A stretch of DNA of 64,000 nt from Anaspis maculata. Its lineage: Eukaryota > Arthropoda > Insecta > Coleoptera > Scraptiidae. Shown here one piece after another: positions 33,762 to 44,463 of this stretch. Below the pieces are notes generated by a model, which was not told where the DNA came from, searched no databases, and saw only the letters and a program-made list of their open reading frames with translations. The first letter of the stretch is position 1; each line of letters starts with the position of its first letter. The position numbers and the translations under genes were made by a program. The stretch lies in NCBI GenBank assembly GCA_949128115.1, contig OX421963.1, positions 92,451,602-92,515,601 of the forward strand, read 5' to 3'.

Positions 33762-33815
33762 GGTCACGGCACCACTCTGTAATGTATCCGGGTCACGGCA
33801 CCACTTCTGCCGTGT
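33762..33815 (-). promoter_or_regulatory. Putative BEL/Pao-type primer binding site, duplicated, with LTR border
   Basis: On the minus strand TGGTGCCGTGACC occurs twice, 29 bp apart (plus-strand 33791-33803 and 33762-33774), each followed by an -AGGAT or CGGAT continuation. TGG-initiated sequences of this form are tRNA primer binding sites of LTR retrotransposons, and this one resembles BEL/Pao elements. Ten bases before it is GGGGTTACA, which could be the CA end of a long terminal repeat lying above 33813. No gag or pol follows, so this would be a solo LTR plus leader fragment. Confidence 0.4.
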
Positions 33816-34540
33816 AACCCCGTTTTCGATGTTATTGCTGTGATCGTCGTTGTTTCTTCCCTTCCCCACGTCGTTTACGTTTTACCTACGTTGTGTTGAG
33901 CTCTTACTCGAGATGAGAATGTGTCGTTGGGGATGAGGTTTGATTCTTGAATGAAACGCGAATGAAATGCAAGCAAAATGAATGTTTTATTGGAAATCAA
34001 TGGCAAAGTTTTTGAATGAATTTGTTTCTTTTCTCAAAACACCTAACAACAAGGAATTGACATTGATAAAATGAAAAACATGAATAAAGAACAACAAAAC
34101 ACAAACAAGAAAGATCATTACAAATTGTTTAGACAATGCGGGAATTTACATCAATGAAATGAACACAAAATCAGATTAGCAAAACAAAACAAGAAATCAT
34201 GAAACATGTTGAACTGTCAATTTGATCGCAAAGAAAAAGTGACGTATTCGCTGACAGGCACACATGGGAAGAACACGTCAAAGAAACCCATGCGTATAGC
34301 CTGGTTGATTGCTGAAAAATCCCTTCCCAAATGATCTGAACAAAAGTTAAGTGTGAATGAGTCTTGATGAAATGACAGAAAAGTCACTCCAGTTATGCAT
34401 TGATCAAGTCAGCGTGAATCAGTGCTTGGACCTCTTTGAAACGTTTGCTCCGTTCACAAGTTATTTACGTAACAACAAAAGAAAACTTTACGCTCAGCCA
34501 TTTATGTTACACTTTACAAACAAAAGAAGCCAAATTGAGA
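33816..34540. other. Possible LTR body; no gene seen
   Basis: A-rich on the plus strand with many AACAAAACAAG words; short frame 34357-34545 has no motif. If the primer-site reading is correct, the first few hundred bases are LTR sequence, but I could not find the other LTR end. Confidence 0.3.
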
Positions 34541-34544
34541 GATA

Positions 34545-34790
34545 AGTGAACAATTGAGAAACGATCGGTAAACAAGTAGATAAATCAGTAAATAAATAAA
34601 CAAGACAGAAATGATAAGTAAACAAGTGAATAAATCAGCAAGAAACAAATGATAAAAAATGGTGTAGGTAAATAAACAAGAAACAAATGATAGGCAATGG
34701 TGTGGGTAAATAAACAAGAAACAAATAAGAGATAAACAGGTAGATAAATAAACAAGAAACAGGTGAGAGATAAATAAGTAGAGAAATTGA
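34545..34790 (+). repeat. Degenerate AAATAAACAAGAAACAAATGA minisatellite
   Basis: Units of 20-50 bp containing GTAAATAAACAAGAAACA and GATAAGTAAACAAG repeat about eight times. The minus-strand hydrophobic frames (IYLFISHLFLVYL-like) are translations of this repeat. Confidence 0.75.
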
Positions 34791-34969
34791 AAGTTGGTTA
34801 TACTCTTTGTAAGCAATTGGAAGAAAGAAGTATCTATAACGCATTCGCCCGAAATTCCCCTGAAGTTACCCATTACAAACCCCACAGGTACATACATACA
34901 AAACAGAAGAAGAATTAGTAAACAGTACAGGCAAAGGTGCGACGACTCGAGCCAACCTGTGGCCCTCTC

Positions 34970-36130
34970 TTCGTCGCCGACTTATTTGGAATTGAAACGA
35001 TAGTCTGGAATAGTCTGGACCGTTCTGGAGCATTCCGAAACATTCCAATCCATTGTGGTACCCACATTCGAGATCGTTCCACAACATTTTAGATTCCAGA
35101 ATGTTCCGGTACGTTCTAGAATGTTCGAGAATAGTCTGGAACGTTCGAAAACATCCCGGAACATTCCAGATCATTGCGGAACATTCTAGATCATTGCGTA
35201 ACATTCTAGTTCATTCTACAACATTCCAGAATGTTCCGGTATGTTCTGGAATGGTCGGGAACAGTCTGGAATGTTCGGAAACATCCCGAAATATTCCAGA
35301 TCATTGTAGAGCATTCAAAATCATTCCATAACAGTCCAAAATGTTTTGGTATGTTCTAAAATGGTCGGGATCATCTAGAACGTTCAAAAACATCCCGGAA
35401 CATTCAAGATCATTGTAGAGCATCCGTGATCATTTCACAACATTCCAGAATGTTCCTGTATGTTCGGGAGTAGTCTGGAACGTTCGAAAACATCCCAGAA
35501 TGTTCCATTATGTTCTAGAATAATCGAAAATAGTCTGGAACGTTCGGAAACATCCTGGAACATTCCAGATCGTTGTGGAACATTCGAGATCATTCTATAA
35601 CATTCCAGAATGTTCTAGAATTGTCTGGAATAGTCTGGAATTCCGGAAAACATCCCGGATCATTCCAGATCACTGTGGAGCATTCCAGAACACCCTTGAA
35701 AGTTCCTGCAACATTGTGGACCATTCTAAGCGTTTCTGGTGTGGAGCCACCTATTAGTAGAGGTACAGTACAGAATAAGTACAGAATATTCGAGAGTATT
35801 TAAGATCATCGTATGTTCTGGAATGTTTGGGAATTGTCTGGAACGTTCAAAAACATCTCGAAACATTCCAGATCATTGTGGAACATTCTAGGACACTCTT
35901 GAAAGTTTCTGGAACATCATGGACTATTGGAACCTTTTTTGGTGTGGGGGCCACCTATTGGTAGAGGTGCAGTACAGAGTATTCGAGATAGTTCCACAAC
36001 ATTCCCGAACGTTCCGGTATATTCTGGAATATTCAGGAATAGTCTGGAACGTTCGGCCAGGAACATTCCAGAACACTCTCGAATGTTGTGGATTCTGTAA
36101 AGTTGTGGTCCATTCGAAACTTTCTTTTGG
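34970..36130 (+). repeat. Satellite S, array 1: GAACATTCC / heat-shock-element-like repeat
   Basis: About 1.1 kb built of GGAACATTCCAGATCATT, CCACAACATTCCAGAATGTTCCGGTATGTTC and TGGAATA-TCGGGAATAGTCTGGAACGTTCGGAAACATCCC, arranged in units of roughly 90-120 bp. The pentamers nTTCn and nGAAn alternate with 2-bp spacing, as in heat-shock factor sites; 36022-36039 is a perfect four-box TTCtgGAAtaTTCagGAA. The 3' part (35738, 35937, 36124) contains three copies of a GCCACCTATTAGTAGAGGTACAG-like phrase. Open frames on both strands are by-products of the stop-poor unit. Confidence 0.9.
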
Positions 36131-36158
36131 TTTGAGTGGGGCTACCCATTAGTAGGGG

Positions 36159-36167
36159 TATATAAAG
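36159..36167 (+). promoter_or_regulatory. TATA box at the edge of satellite S array 1
   Basis: GTATATAAAGCAGG directly follows the satellite and lies about 120 bp after its perfect four-box heat-shock-like site. The combination has the layout of a heat-shock promoter. No protein-coding frame is evident within 500 bp downstream, so any transcript would be non-coding or belong to a fragment. Confidence 0.4.
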
Positions 36168-38640
36168 CAGGATCCGTCGTGGTTTTGAACACCTGTGTCT
36201 TGTCAGTTGTTAATGAAAAATTGATATGATATACATTTTACACAATGCCCAACGTGGAAGGGGAGATCTTGCCAGATCTGTAGCAAAATGGCGAAAGAAA
36301 AAAAACGAACAGCGAAAACATGAAAAAGTCGAAGAGCGCGAAGTACAGTAGACGTTCCCAACGAATAAGTAGAATGAGCACCGTTAGATGCAGAGCAGTC
36401 ACTCATGAAAATATCACCCTACGAGAAGCGCGAGCGAACGAGGACTAGGTTTTGCTCAGGGGCCGCGAAGCGGCCCCGGCGAAAGCTAGTTCAATATAAA
36501 CTACATAAATTACGATTTCGTGAATTAGCAGAAAATACTTTGGAACCTTAGTTATGCAACCCGTGCCGCAGCGAAAAGAACAAGAGTGAAGTCTAGCGGC
36601 CGTGAAGTAGTTTTGACATAAGCGTTCCAAAAATTCCAACTTTGGGGCCGCAACAGAGCACTTTAACCAACGTGTTTTTGGTTGATCGCCTAAAAACTGT
36701 TTTACAGTTCCGATCATCAATGAGCAAATTACAGATATCTGAAATTGGTGAATTTTTTGCAAATTGTGACCAGTCTACGATAAAAATGGAATGTTCGGAG
36801 TTTGAAATGGTTTCTTGCCAACGAAGCTGCCATTGTACAGGGTCTTTCATAATAAATAGCCTGCAATACTTACATTTTACCGTTTTTAGTCAGAAAGGAA
36901 GGACGTCCTGTCAGACGGATCTGAACCTGTTCCCAGGGCCAGACCGAAGCTGACTTGATTGAATGGACGCAAAAGATCAAGGAATGCTGACTCCATCATA
37001 CATACCTGAAAAGAAAATGAAAATTGATTTTGTCTCTTGCTGATTAGCATCAAAGGAAATGAGTAACAACAATAAAATGATCCGAATGCCAATCGAAAGG
37101 GAAAAAACAGTATGGGTCAGTGCGGAAAGTTTTGAATACGTCCTCCTAATCTTGTCTTTCTTAGTTGTTAAAATTTCACCTTGAAAGTAGTATAAAAGGA
37201 AAAATCGTTCGTTTACGTTCGGTCCACTGGCACTGTTCCAAAATTAACGTCCTGCTTTATGGAGCGTTAGTCTTGGCTTCTTCACGCCCAATACCCCTAT
37301 TTTGCTCATCGGTCCCATTGATGTATTTGATCTTTTGTTTAGTAACATTTCCACGTTATTCGGGGATTTGCATATCCGCCCGGCGCTGAAAATACACTGT
37401 GTGCCTAGTTTCCCAGTTTTCATATTTTTTTCTCAATTTTTTTTTATGGATTATTACTATACAACACCCTTGATTATTAGACCTACAAGGATAATATTCA
37501 CTTATCTGAATCCCGATTTAGCTTTCGAACAACAGAGAAAACAAACTCATGCAGTTTTCAGGCAAGACGCATTTTTCAGAATTATCGGTAATTTTCATTG
37601 CACTCGTTGTATTATACCCGATAATCCGCAAATTTTCTTTCAAAAATTCTTCTTGGGAACGGTCTGTAGTCCATTCCTACTTTTGGAATCATCGAAATCG
37701 AGATCCCCTTTATGATACAGCATACGGCCACCAATAACCCCATAGATCTTGAACTAGACAGCGTGACAGAGAGCTAAGCATAGCCCCCGGCATAGCCTCA
37801 ATTTTTGGTTCATTCAAGGTAAGTAGGTACCTAGAAATCAATTTGAATTTTTTCATTAAAGCAAGCTATCTGGAAAAAATGTGTTGTGTAGTTACGATGC
37901 TGACTTGATTTTGACGCCTTGAAAAGTAGGGGAAAACATGAGCCCCCTGCAGTGAAAGATGCCGTGATCAACAAGAGACATCGTCTACCATGATTGGCAG
38001 CTCCTGGCTGACGCTGCTAGGCAAGCGATGGTCACTGAAGAAAATGATTGTCGACTACTGTTGTAAAACTGTTGTTGTCACAAAGAAACTGATAATAAAC
38101 AAATTATGGTCAAACACAGCGGTATCAAAGAGAATGGAATGAGAATCACTGAGTTTCTTATTCTAGCTTTTACCTTCTGAAAAAGCAAGCATGTATGAAA
38201 GAGATGAATACAGGAAACGGACAAGTTTTCAACACAGTACACCCCACTCGTCGCGCGTCTCGTCACGTGCACTACAACTCCATAAATTATTGTCCATCTG
38301 ATGAAGTGTTTTCAGCCTCACCGAGGCCACTGGACAGCGGACTTTTTTTTTCATTTTCGTTGGTACTGCCGCGCTTGGCTTTTATTCTCTCCAGTGGCCA
38401 GCGTCAGCCATTATAACCACATCATCTAGACCGTAAAAATCAAATTCGTATCCCTACCATTTGTGCCAACACAACACTTTTTTTCTGTGGAAAAAGCCGC
38501 GAAACTGATTATCTCGCTGATTATCAAGTATACCATATTTTTGAATTCTCACAACCATTAGGTACATCATCAAAGCTAATAGCTCTGGCAAGCACAATAC
38601 GCCCACCTCGACACAATCTGTATTTTTGAAATTTCTAACA
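36168..38640. other. No gene recognised; one GC hairpin
   Basis: A perfect hairpin GGGGCCGC-GAA-GCGGCCCC sits at 36460-36478, within a GC-rich patch (GCGCGAGCGAACGAGG). A lone TACAGGGTC occurs near 36837. The frame 37302-37715 (137 residues, phenylalanine-rich) has no motif. TAGGTACC words occur near 37824. I see no supported gene. Confidence 0.4.
36460..36478. other. Perfect GC stem-loop
   Basis: GGGGCCGC pairs with GCGGCCCC across a GAA loop. It is too stable to be ignored, but there is no U-tract or gene context that would make it a terminator. It may be a cruciform-prone site or part of a short element. Confidence 0.6.
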
Positions 38641-38651
38641 GTTTTTTTAGT

Positions 38652-39842
38652 GGGGTCGGTAGGCATTCCTATACGGCATGTAATGATACAGAAAATTCTT
38701 TCTGCATGAGTGTTCTAAGAGGCCTAGCGAACGATATTAGAAGGGGAAGCACAAAAGCTTCCCCTTAGGGGGGCCGCAGGGGGCCCTGTCAAGTTGACGG
38801 TCCAAGAACTCCTACCAAACCATCTTTCAATTTCGTTGTATCACTCAAATGGGGATGATGTGGCTCCATTGTGAATCTCGATGGCATTGGTCGCCATGTC
38901 TCTCCCATCCTTCATGCTTGAAAAAATAATTTCTTCGGGAGGTCAGAGAAATTACTTTTTACTTTTTTACATATACAAGAGGACGCAAAGGTGGCATGTT
39001 TTGTGTCTTAACCTGTTATATGGCATTCCCAAAATCTTATTATGAAGTCAATTTTTCAAATTCTCAATTTTGGGCTGATTGGTAGGCTAAGAATTAGGTA
39101 TTTTTCAACATCCAGTTTGGACATACCTTTTTCAATGCCCAACTGGATTTTATTGAAATAGTCGCAGGGGTGGATAGACTGAACTATTTTCTAAACATTA
39201 TGTCGAGAAAATCAATCCTAAACCGCACATGGAGAGTACACAAATTATTTTTCTTGCGGTCGGTCGAATTGCGATGCCTACTACGCCCGTCAGGGAGAAC
39301 GCTGAGCATCGCCAGACTAAGCTAGTATGAAAACAGCCTAAACGAATTCGAAACTGCCTGTTGAATGGATGTTGGATGTTGAAAAATACCTAATTCTTAG
39401 CCTACCAATCAGCCCAAAATTGGGAATTTGAAAAATTGACTTCATAATAAGATTTGGGGAATGCCAAATAACAGGTTGAGACACAAAACATGCCAACTTC
39501 GCATCCTCTTGTATGTATAAAAAAATAAAAAGTGATTTCTCTGACCTCCCGAAGAAGTTATTTTTTCAAGCATGAAGGATGAAAGAGACATGGCGACCAA
39601 TGCCATCGAGATTCACAATGGAGTCACATCATCCCCATTTCAGTGATACAACGAAATTAAAGGATGGTTTGGTGGGAGTTCTTGGACCGTCAACTTGACA
39701 GGGCCCCCGCGGCCCCCTAAGGGGAAGCACTGTGCTTCCCCTTCTAATATCGTTCGTTAGACCTTGTAGAACACTCATGCAAAAGGAATTTTCTGTATCA
39801 TTAAATGCCGTATAGTACCGGTTTTTAATGTGTACCGACCCC
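38652..39842. repeat. Long inverted repeat (palindrome 4), 1.19 kb
   Basis: Left arm 38652-39113 and right arm 39372-39842 are reverse complements with few differences (for example GGGGTCGGTA.. against ..TACCGACCCC; TATGGCATTCCCAAAATCTTATTATGAAG.. against its partner). The spacer is 258 bp. Each arm has its own smaller hairpin, AAGGGGAAGC/GCTTCCCCTT (38741-38766 and 39717-39743). There is no TACAGGGTG here. No conserved protein frame. Confidence 0.88.
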
Positions 39843-40031
39843 ACATTTACCTACCCCAAATTTCAGAACAAAACATTCACCTACTTTCTGCAACGTCGGA
39901 ATGCCCTGCTCTCCGAGCAAGGCCTCCTTTTTGACACTGTCATTGAAAGAAGTTCGAATTTTTGTGGAAACTCTCCGAAAAATGAAAATCCACCCACCCC
40001 ACAACACAACGAACACAATCACAATAGCCAT
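39825..40031 (-). CDS. Possible first exon of an unknown membrane-anchored protein
   Basis: Minus-strand ATG at 40029-40031 starts a hydrophobic anchor (MAIVIVFVVLWGGWIFIF) followed by a basic RR turn and a plausible soluble segment with NDSVKKEALLGEQGIPTLQK. Directly after this is GTAGGT, a reasonable splice donor (about 39890), so the true exon may end there. A hAT MITE lies 25 bp upstream of the ATG. No other exon was found and I cannot name the family; chance is a real alternative. Confidence 0.25.
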   Translation of the reverse strand: MAIVIVFVVLWGGWIFIFRRVSTKIRTSFNDSVKKEALLGEQGIPTLQKVGECFVLKFGVGKCGVGTH

Positions 40032-40055
40032 AACAAAATCAAATCACCTCTCCGA

Positions 40056-40499
40056 TAGGGATGTCCAACTTCGATTCGATTCATACTTGAATCGATTCAA
40101 TGGAAACGATGCATCTGAAAAGTTGAATCGATTCAACTGTATACGATTATTTAGTGAATCGATTCAAACTAATGTGATTGTTGTTTCGATTATTACGCAC
40201 GCGACAACACTCGTTAATTCCGAAAAGCCGTTCAATTTTCTGGTCATTTGTGTCGACTATTGATGAAAAATCATTTATTATTGTCAACATTATTATTATT
40301 CTTATTTTTTTTCGCCACGGGCATCATCTATCAACACCACATACCTAAATAAGTTGCCCCGCCGAACTGAATGCACTAAGATCGGTTCCTTACGATGCAT
40401 CGATTCATTTCATACGATTTTTTAATCGAATCAAACTATTGATCACGATTCGATTCGATTAGCACTAATCGATTCACCGACAACATTTGGACATCCCTA
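40056..40499. mobile_element. hAT-type MITE, 444 bp, with 8-bp target duplication
   Basis: Terminal inverted repeats TAGGGATGTCCAA (40056-40068) and TTTGGACATCCCTA (to 40499), flanked by a perfect 8-bp direct repeat CTCTCCGA at 40048-40055 and 40500-40507. TAGGGATG-like ends plus 8-bp duplications are the hallmark of hAT elements. There is no transposase; the interior is rich in ATCGATTC/GAATCGAT words (about ten), a candidate internal binding array. Perfect flanks suggest recent insertion. Confidence 0.93.
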
Positions 40500-40507
40500 C
40501 TCTCCGA

Positions 40508-41260
40508 TCTCCAAGTAACTTACAGAGTATCAGACATCTGTCAGATGCACAGGTCAGATGGTTTTGTTCGAGTCTAGACGGTTGGCGGTTTTAAACAATA
40601 CACCCAATGATACCAGTGGCGTCACCTCTGGTGGACAATTGACACCATAGACACTTTTGCTCACACTACCGCAGCCGGTACTTTTTGTTTTGAAGTTGTG
40701 AACTGCAAGCAAACTGCAATTACTGAAAATCCTCAGCTGTGATCCTGTGATCTCAGAGCCATGATTGTAGCCTCAACATTTTTTTTTTTGGGGAAAAGTG
40801 AAGTGCCTACTTGCCCAGGGAGGGAACGCCCAAAATACCCAGATCTCGACCCAGATTGGTTGCATTAGCTGTGATAAGACACGTCGCCGGCGGTAAGTGG
40901 TAAGTAGTAGCTAGTAGGTGGTAAATTGTGGATTATGAATGATGTTAGGTACCTACCTACGTCTGATGTTCGACAATATAATTCGGAAATAAACTATATT
41001 CATAGAGTAAAATACCCTCGAAAATACCGATTCCCGTGACGTCACGTTCCCCAGTTATTTTGTACAGAACAATCAATGTATGGGTCAATTCTCTTTTCCT
41101 TCTTAAATGTTTTCTTGGCGAAATAAATTGTGAGTAAAATTGTGAATGAACTAGTGACTGCAGATAAACTTTTAAAACTCGAAACTGAATTTCAATAATC
41201 AACTAGACTGAAAATATTCTTGAGATAAATATGTGAAAGCGATACAGAAAAATGATGTAC
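40508..41260. other. No gene recognised
   Basis: Contains TTAGGTACCTACCTACG (about 40946-40962) and GGTAAGTGGTAAGTAGTAGCTAGTAGG, typical of the window's TAGG-rich words. Open frames up to 81 residues lack motifs. Confidence 0.4.
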
Positions 41261-42307
41261 CTATAGCCCAGTCAATGAAAGCATAGTTTAGGAGAATAGC
41301 GAAAATAGATAGTGTAGTTCTGAAAATTGGTAGAGATGTTCTAGAAAGCTTGCTGATTACTGTGAAGAAAGTCCCCATCGATAAGGGGTGTGGAATCGCC
41401 GCCATCTTGGATTATTGGTACATTTGAAGTATTTCTTGCAATTACCTCGAATTAGGTCGATCCCATCAAAAAACGGCTTGGTTCAAATGAAAGGCCATCA
41501 AATTGTCTACAAAAAAGTTACGTATCACTTTCACGTATCTGTCATAACTTTGGAGAAATTGGCCTGTGAGCATCAGTTGTTAGTCGTGGAGGAGATATTT
41601 TATTTCTCACGGTGTTTCTGAAGAATCGCGAAAAACTACAATGCAGTGCTGTTTAGTTAATCTTTGCTAATTCACAAAAAAATTTGTAAAAATTTTTTGC
41701 TTTTCACTTCAGAAAATATGGGGGGGTCAAAGGGAAAAAAATTGAACCTCTAGTATTTCGGTTATTCAAGAAGTTTCTGAAAACATCTTTGTGAGGAATT
41801 ATGACTAATTCATTTATGATACAAGGTGCAAAAGACAGACCAATCATTGTACAGGGTGAGTCTGTACCCCGGATTTTTCAGACCGCGCGTAAATCTGCAT
41901 CTAAACATCTGAAAATAATCGTAACCAACTAGGTAACCAACACTACCAAAATCAGAACAATGAGTGACAGACAAACCAGTTCAGGTTAGTTAAATTTTTT
42001 CCCTTTGACCCCCCCATATTTTCTGAAGCGAAGGCCAAAAATTTTTTTTTAAATTTTTTATTCATTAACTAAGATTAACTTAACAGCACTGCATTGTAGT
42101 TTTTCGCAATTCTTCAAAAACACCGTGAGAAATAAAATATCTCCTCAACGACTCACACCTGACGCTCACAGGACAATTTCTCCAAAGTTATGACAGATAC
42201 GTGAAAGCGAAACGTAACTTTTTTGTAGACAATTTGATGGCCTTTCATTTGAACCAAGCCGTTTTTAGCGCATTTTCCATCTTGATGAAAATCGTTATTG
42301 CAACCGC

Positions 42308-42345
42308 TTTGTCCGTCCGTCCGTCCGTCCGTCCGTCCGTCCGTT
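42308..42345 (+). repeat. (CCGT)n microsatellite
   Basis: About eight GTCC units (TGTCCGTCCGTCCGTCC...). It lies just outside the inner palindrome arm. Tetranucleotide tracts of the CCGT/GCGT kind end several insect non-autonomous repeats, including copy C of repeat D here. Confidence 0.85.
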
Positions 42346-42559
42346 CCTCGAACTCCTCCCAAACTAGACGACCTAGCTTTCTAATTTTTTCGCTGTTACA
42401 TAGCTGCCACTCCCAAAGGAGGGCTAGGCTATATTGGATGTCTATATTGCGCCGCCAACATAGAGAAAACCGCCCCCGATAAACTTGAAATAACATAATA
42501 TTGCATTTTCTACCAGACCTGATGCTCTGGTGTTCTCATTTTTTGAATAATACATAGTT

Positions 42560-44090
42560 GCCACTTATAAACGTAAGCCAAGAAACATTCCGTCTTCAAT
42601 ATGCGCCGCCGACATGGAAAAACTGCTAAAAACCGCCCCCAATCACTTTAAAATGAAAAACATAAACCCGAAGACATAGCGATCTGATTCTTTCGGTTTA
42701 TAAATAGCTGACTAAAAATGGGAAAGGATAGGCTACTTTTGGTTAGTCGCCGCCCCCAGATTCCGCCCCCAAACGATAAAAAATGCAACTTTCACAAATG
42801 TTACTGATTGAGATGTTCCCTTAAACATTTAGGAACTGCCAACTCAAATTGTGCAACATTTTCTCAGCCGAACGCTGCCGCTCCCACACGCCGCCCCCAA
42901 AGTAAGAGATAAATGAAAAACATGAACCCAAAGACATAGCGATCTATTTTTTTTCGCTATATGGATAGCTGACTAAAAATGGAAAAGGATAGGCTACTTT
43001 TGATATGCCGCCGCCTCCAGCTTCCGCCCCCAAAAGAAAAAAGTGCAACTTTCAACAATTTTCACTGATTTAGCTGATAATGTTACCTTGAACAATCAGA
43101 AACTCTTGACTCAAACTGTGCAAGAATCTCTTTGCCAAACTCTACCGCTCCCACACGCCGCCCCCAAAGTGAGAGATGAATGTAAAACATGAACCTGGAG
43201 ACATAGCGACCTAATTCTTTCACTATATTGATAGCTGACTGAATGTGGAAGAATATAGGCCACTTTTAATAAGCCGCCGCCTCCAGCTGCCGCCTCCAAA
43301 CAAAAAAAAATGCAACTTTCACAATTTTCACTGATTGTCATATTTCCCTCTCATTTAGAAACTCCCAACTCAAACTGTGCAACAGTTACTTTGCCGAATG
43401 CTGCCGCCCCCACACGCTGCCCTTAAAGTGAGAGATGAATGAAAAACATAAACCCGAAGACATAACGATCTAATTCTTTCGCTATATGGATAGCTAACTA
43501 AAAATGGGAAAGAATAGGCTACCTTTGACATGGCGCCGCCTCCAAATTCCACCCCCAAAAGAAAAAAGTGCAACTTTCAATAATTTCCACTGAATTACAT
43601 TTTAATGTTACCTCAAACATGCAGAAACTCCCAACTCAAACTGTGGAAGAATTTCTTTGTCAAACGCTGCCGCTCCCACACGCCGCCCCCAAAGTAAGAG
43701 ATAAATGTAAAACATAACCCTTGCGACATAGCGATCTAATTGTTCCGCTATATAGATAGCTGACTAAAAATGGGAAGAGAGGCTACTTTTGATTAGTCGC
43801 CGCCTCCAGCTCCCGCCCCCAAACAAAAAAATGCAAGTTTCACAATTTTCACTGATTGTCATATTTCCTTAAACATATTTTAGAAACTCTCAACTCAAAC
43901 TGTGCAACAGTTACTTTGCCGAATGCTGCCACCCCCACACGCTGCCCTCAAAGTAAGAGATAAATGGAAAACATAAACCCGAAGACATAGCGATCTAATT
44001 CTTTCGCTGTATGGATAGCCGACTAAAAATGGGAAAGAATAGACTACTGTTGATCAGTCGCCGCTCCCAGCTCCCGCCCTCAAACAAAAA
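42560..44090 (+). repeat. Tandem array, 260-266 bp unit, about 6 copies
   Basis: The marker GAAGACATAGCGATCTAATTC recurs near 42673, 42933, 43200, 43460, 43726 and 43985, with alternating spacing of about 260 and 266. Units carry GCCGCTCCCACACGCCGCCCCCAAAGT-AGAGATAAATG, ATAGCTGACTAAAAATGGGAAAG-ATAGGCTAC and GTGCAACTTTCA-AATTTTCACTGATT. The runs of CCGCCCCC and CCGCCTCC give G-rich tracts on the minus strand. Short glycine-rich minus-strand frames here are repeat artefacts. Confidence 0.92.
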
Positions 44091-44463
44091 AATATATGAT
44101 GAGTGAAAGAATTTTCATTCAAATCTATTTCATTGGCAAGTACCCCATTCTGATAACACAATATCACAATGACTCCTTCAACCAAATTTCTTTACGTTCA
44201 CAATATGCCTCTTTGAGAAAATGCGCTACTGAGACCCACGCACGTGAAGGCATACTCACTTGTTTTTATGGGATTGCCTTAATTCGAGATAGTTGCAAAA
44301 AATACTTCCAATGTACCAATAATCCAAGATGACGGCGATTCCACATCACCTATCGATGGGGACTTTTTACACAGTAATCAGCAAGCTTTCGAGAACATCT
44401 CTACCAATTTTCAAAACTACACTATTTATTTTCCCAAATTTTTCTTCGTTGACTGGGCTAGTA

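Larger units (their letters stand above)
41261..44463. repeat. Nested long inverted repeat (palindrome 5), 3.2 kb
   Basis: Outer arms 41261-41458 and 44276-44463 pair (landmarks TAGCCCAGTCAA, AAAATTGGTAGAGATGTTCT, GTCCCCATCGATA, GGAATCGCCG). Immediately inside the left outer arm is a second palindrome: arms 41468-41747 and 41988-42267 (landmarks AAACGGCTTGGTTCAAATG, AATATGGGGGGGTCAAAGGG), whose loop holds a TACAGGGTGAGTCTGTAC at about 41852. The space between the inner palindrome and the right outer arm is filled by a (CGTC)n tract and a ~262-bp tandem array. Confidence 0.85.

Noticed and set aside
34514..34897. Hydrophobic minus-strand frame that looks like a multi-pass membrane protein
   Set aside because: It is the translation of the AAATAAACAAG minisatellite.
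36460..36478. Rho-independent terminator
   Set aside because: The GC hairpin has no following T-run and the sequence is eukaryotic.
37302..37715. 137-residue phenylalanine-rich frame
   Set aside because: Composition follows T-rich DNA; no motif and a competing open frame overlaps it.
42308..42345. Telomeric repeat tract
   Set aside because: It is CCGT/GTCC tetranucleotide repetition, not TTAGG or a variant.
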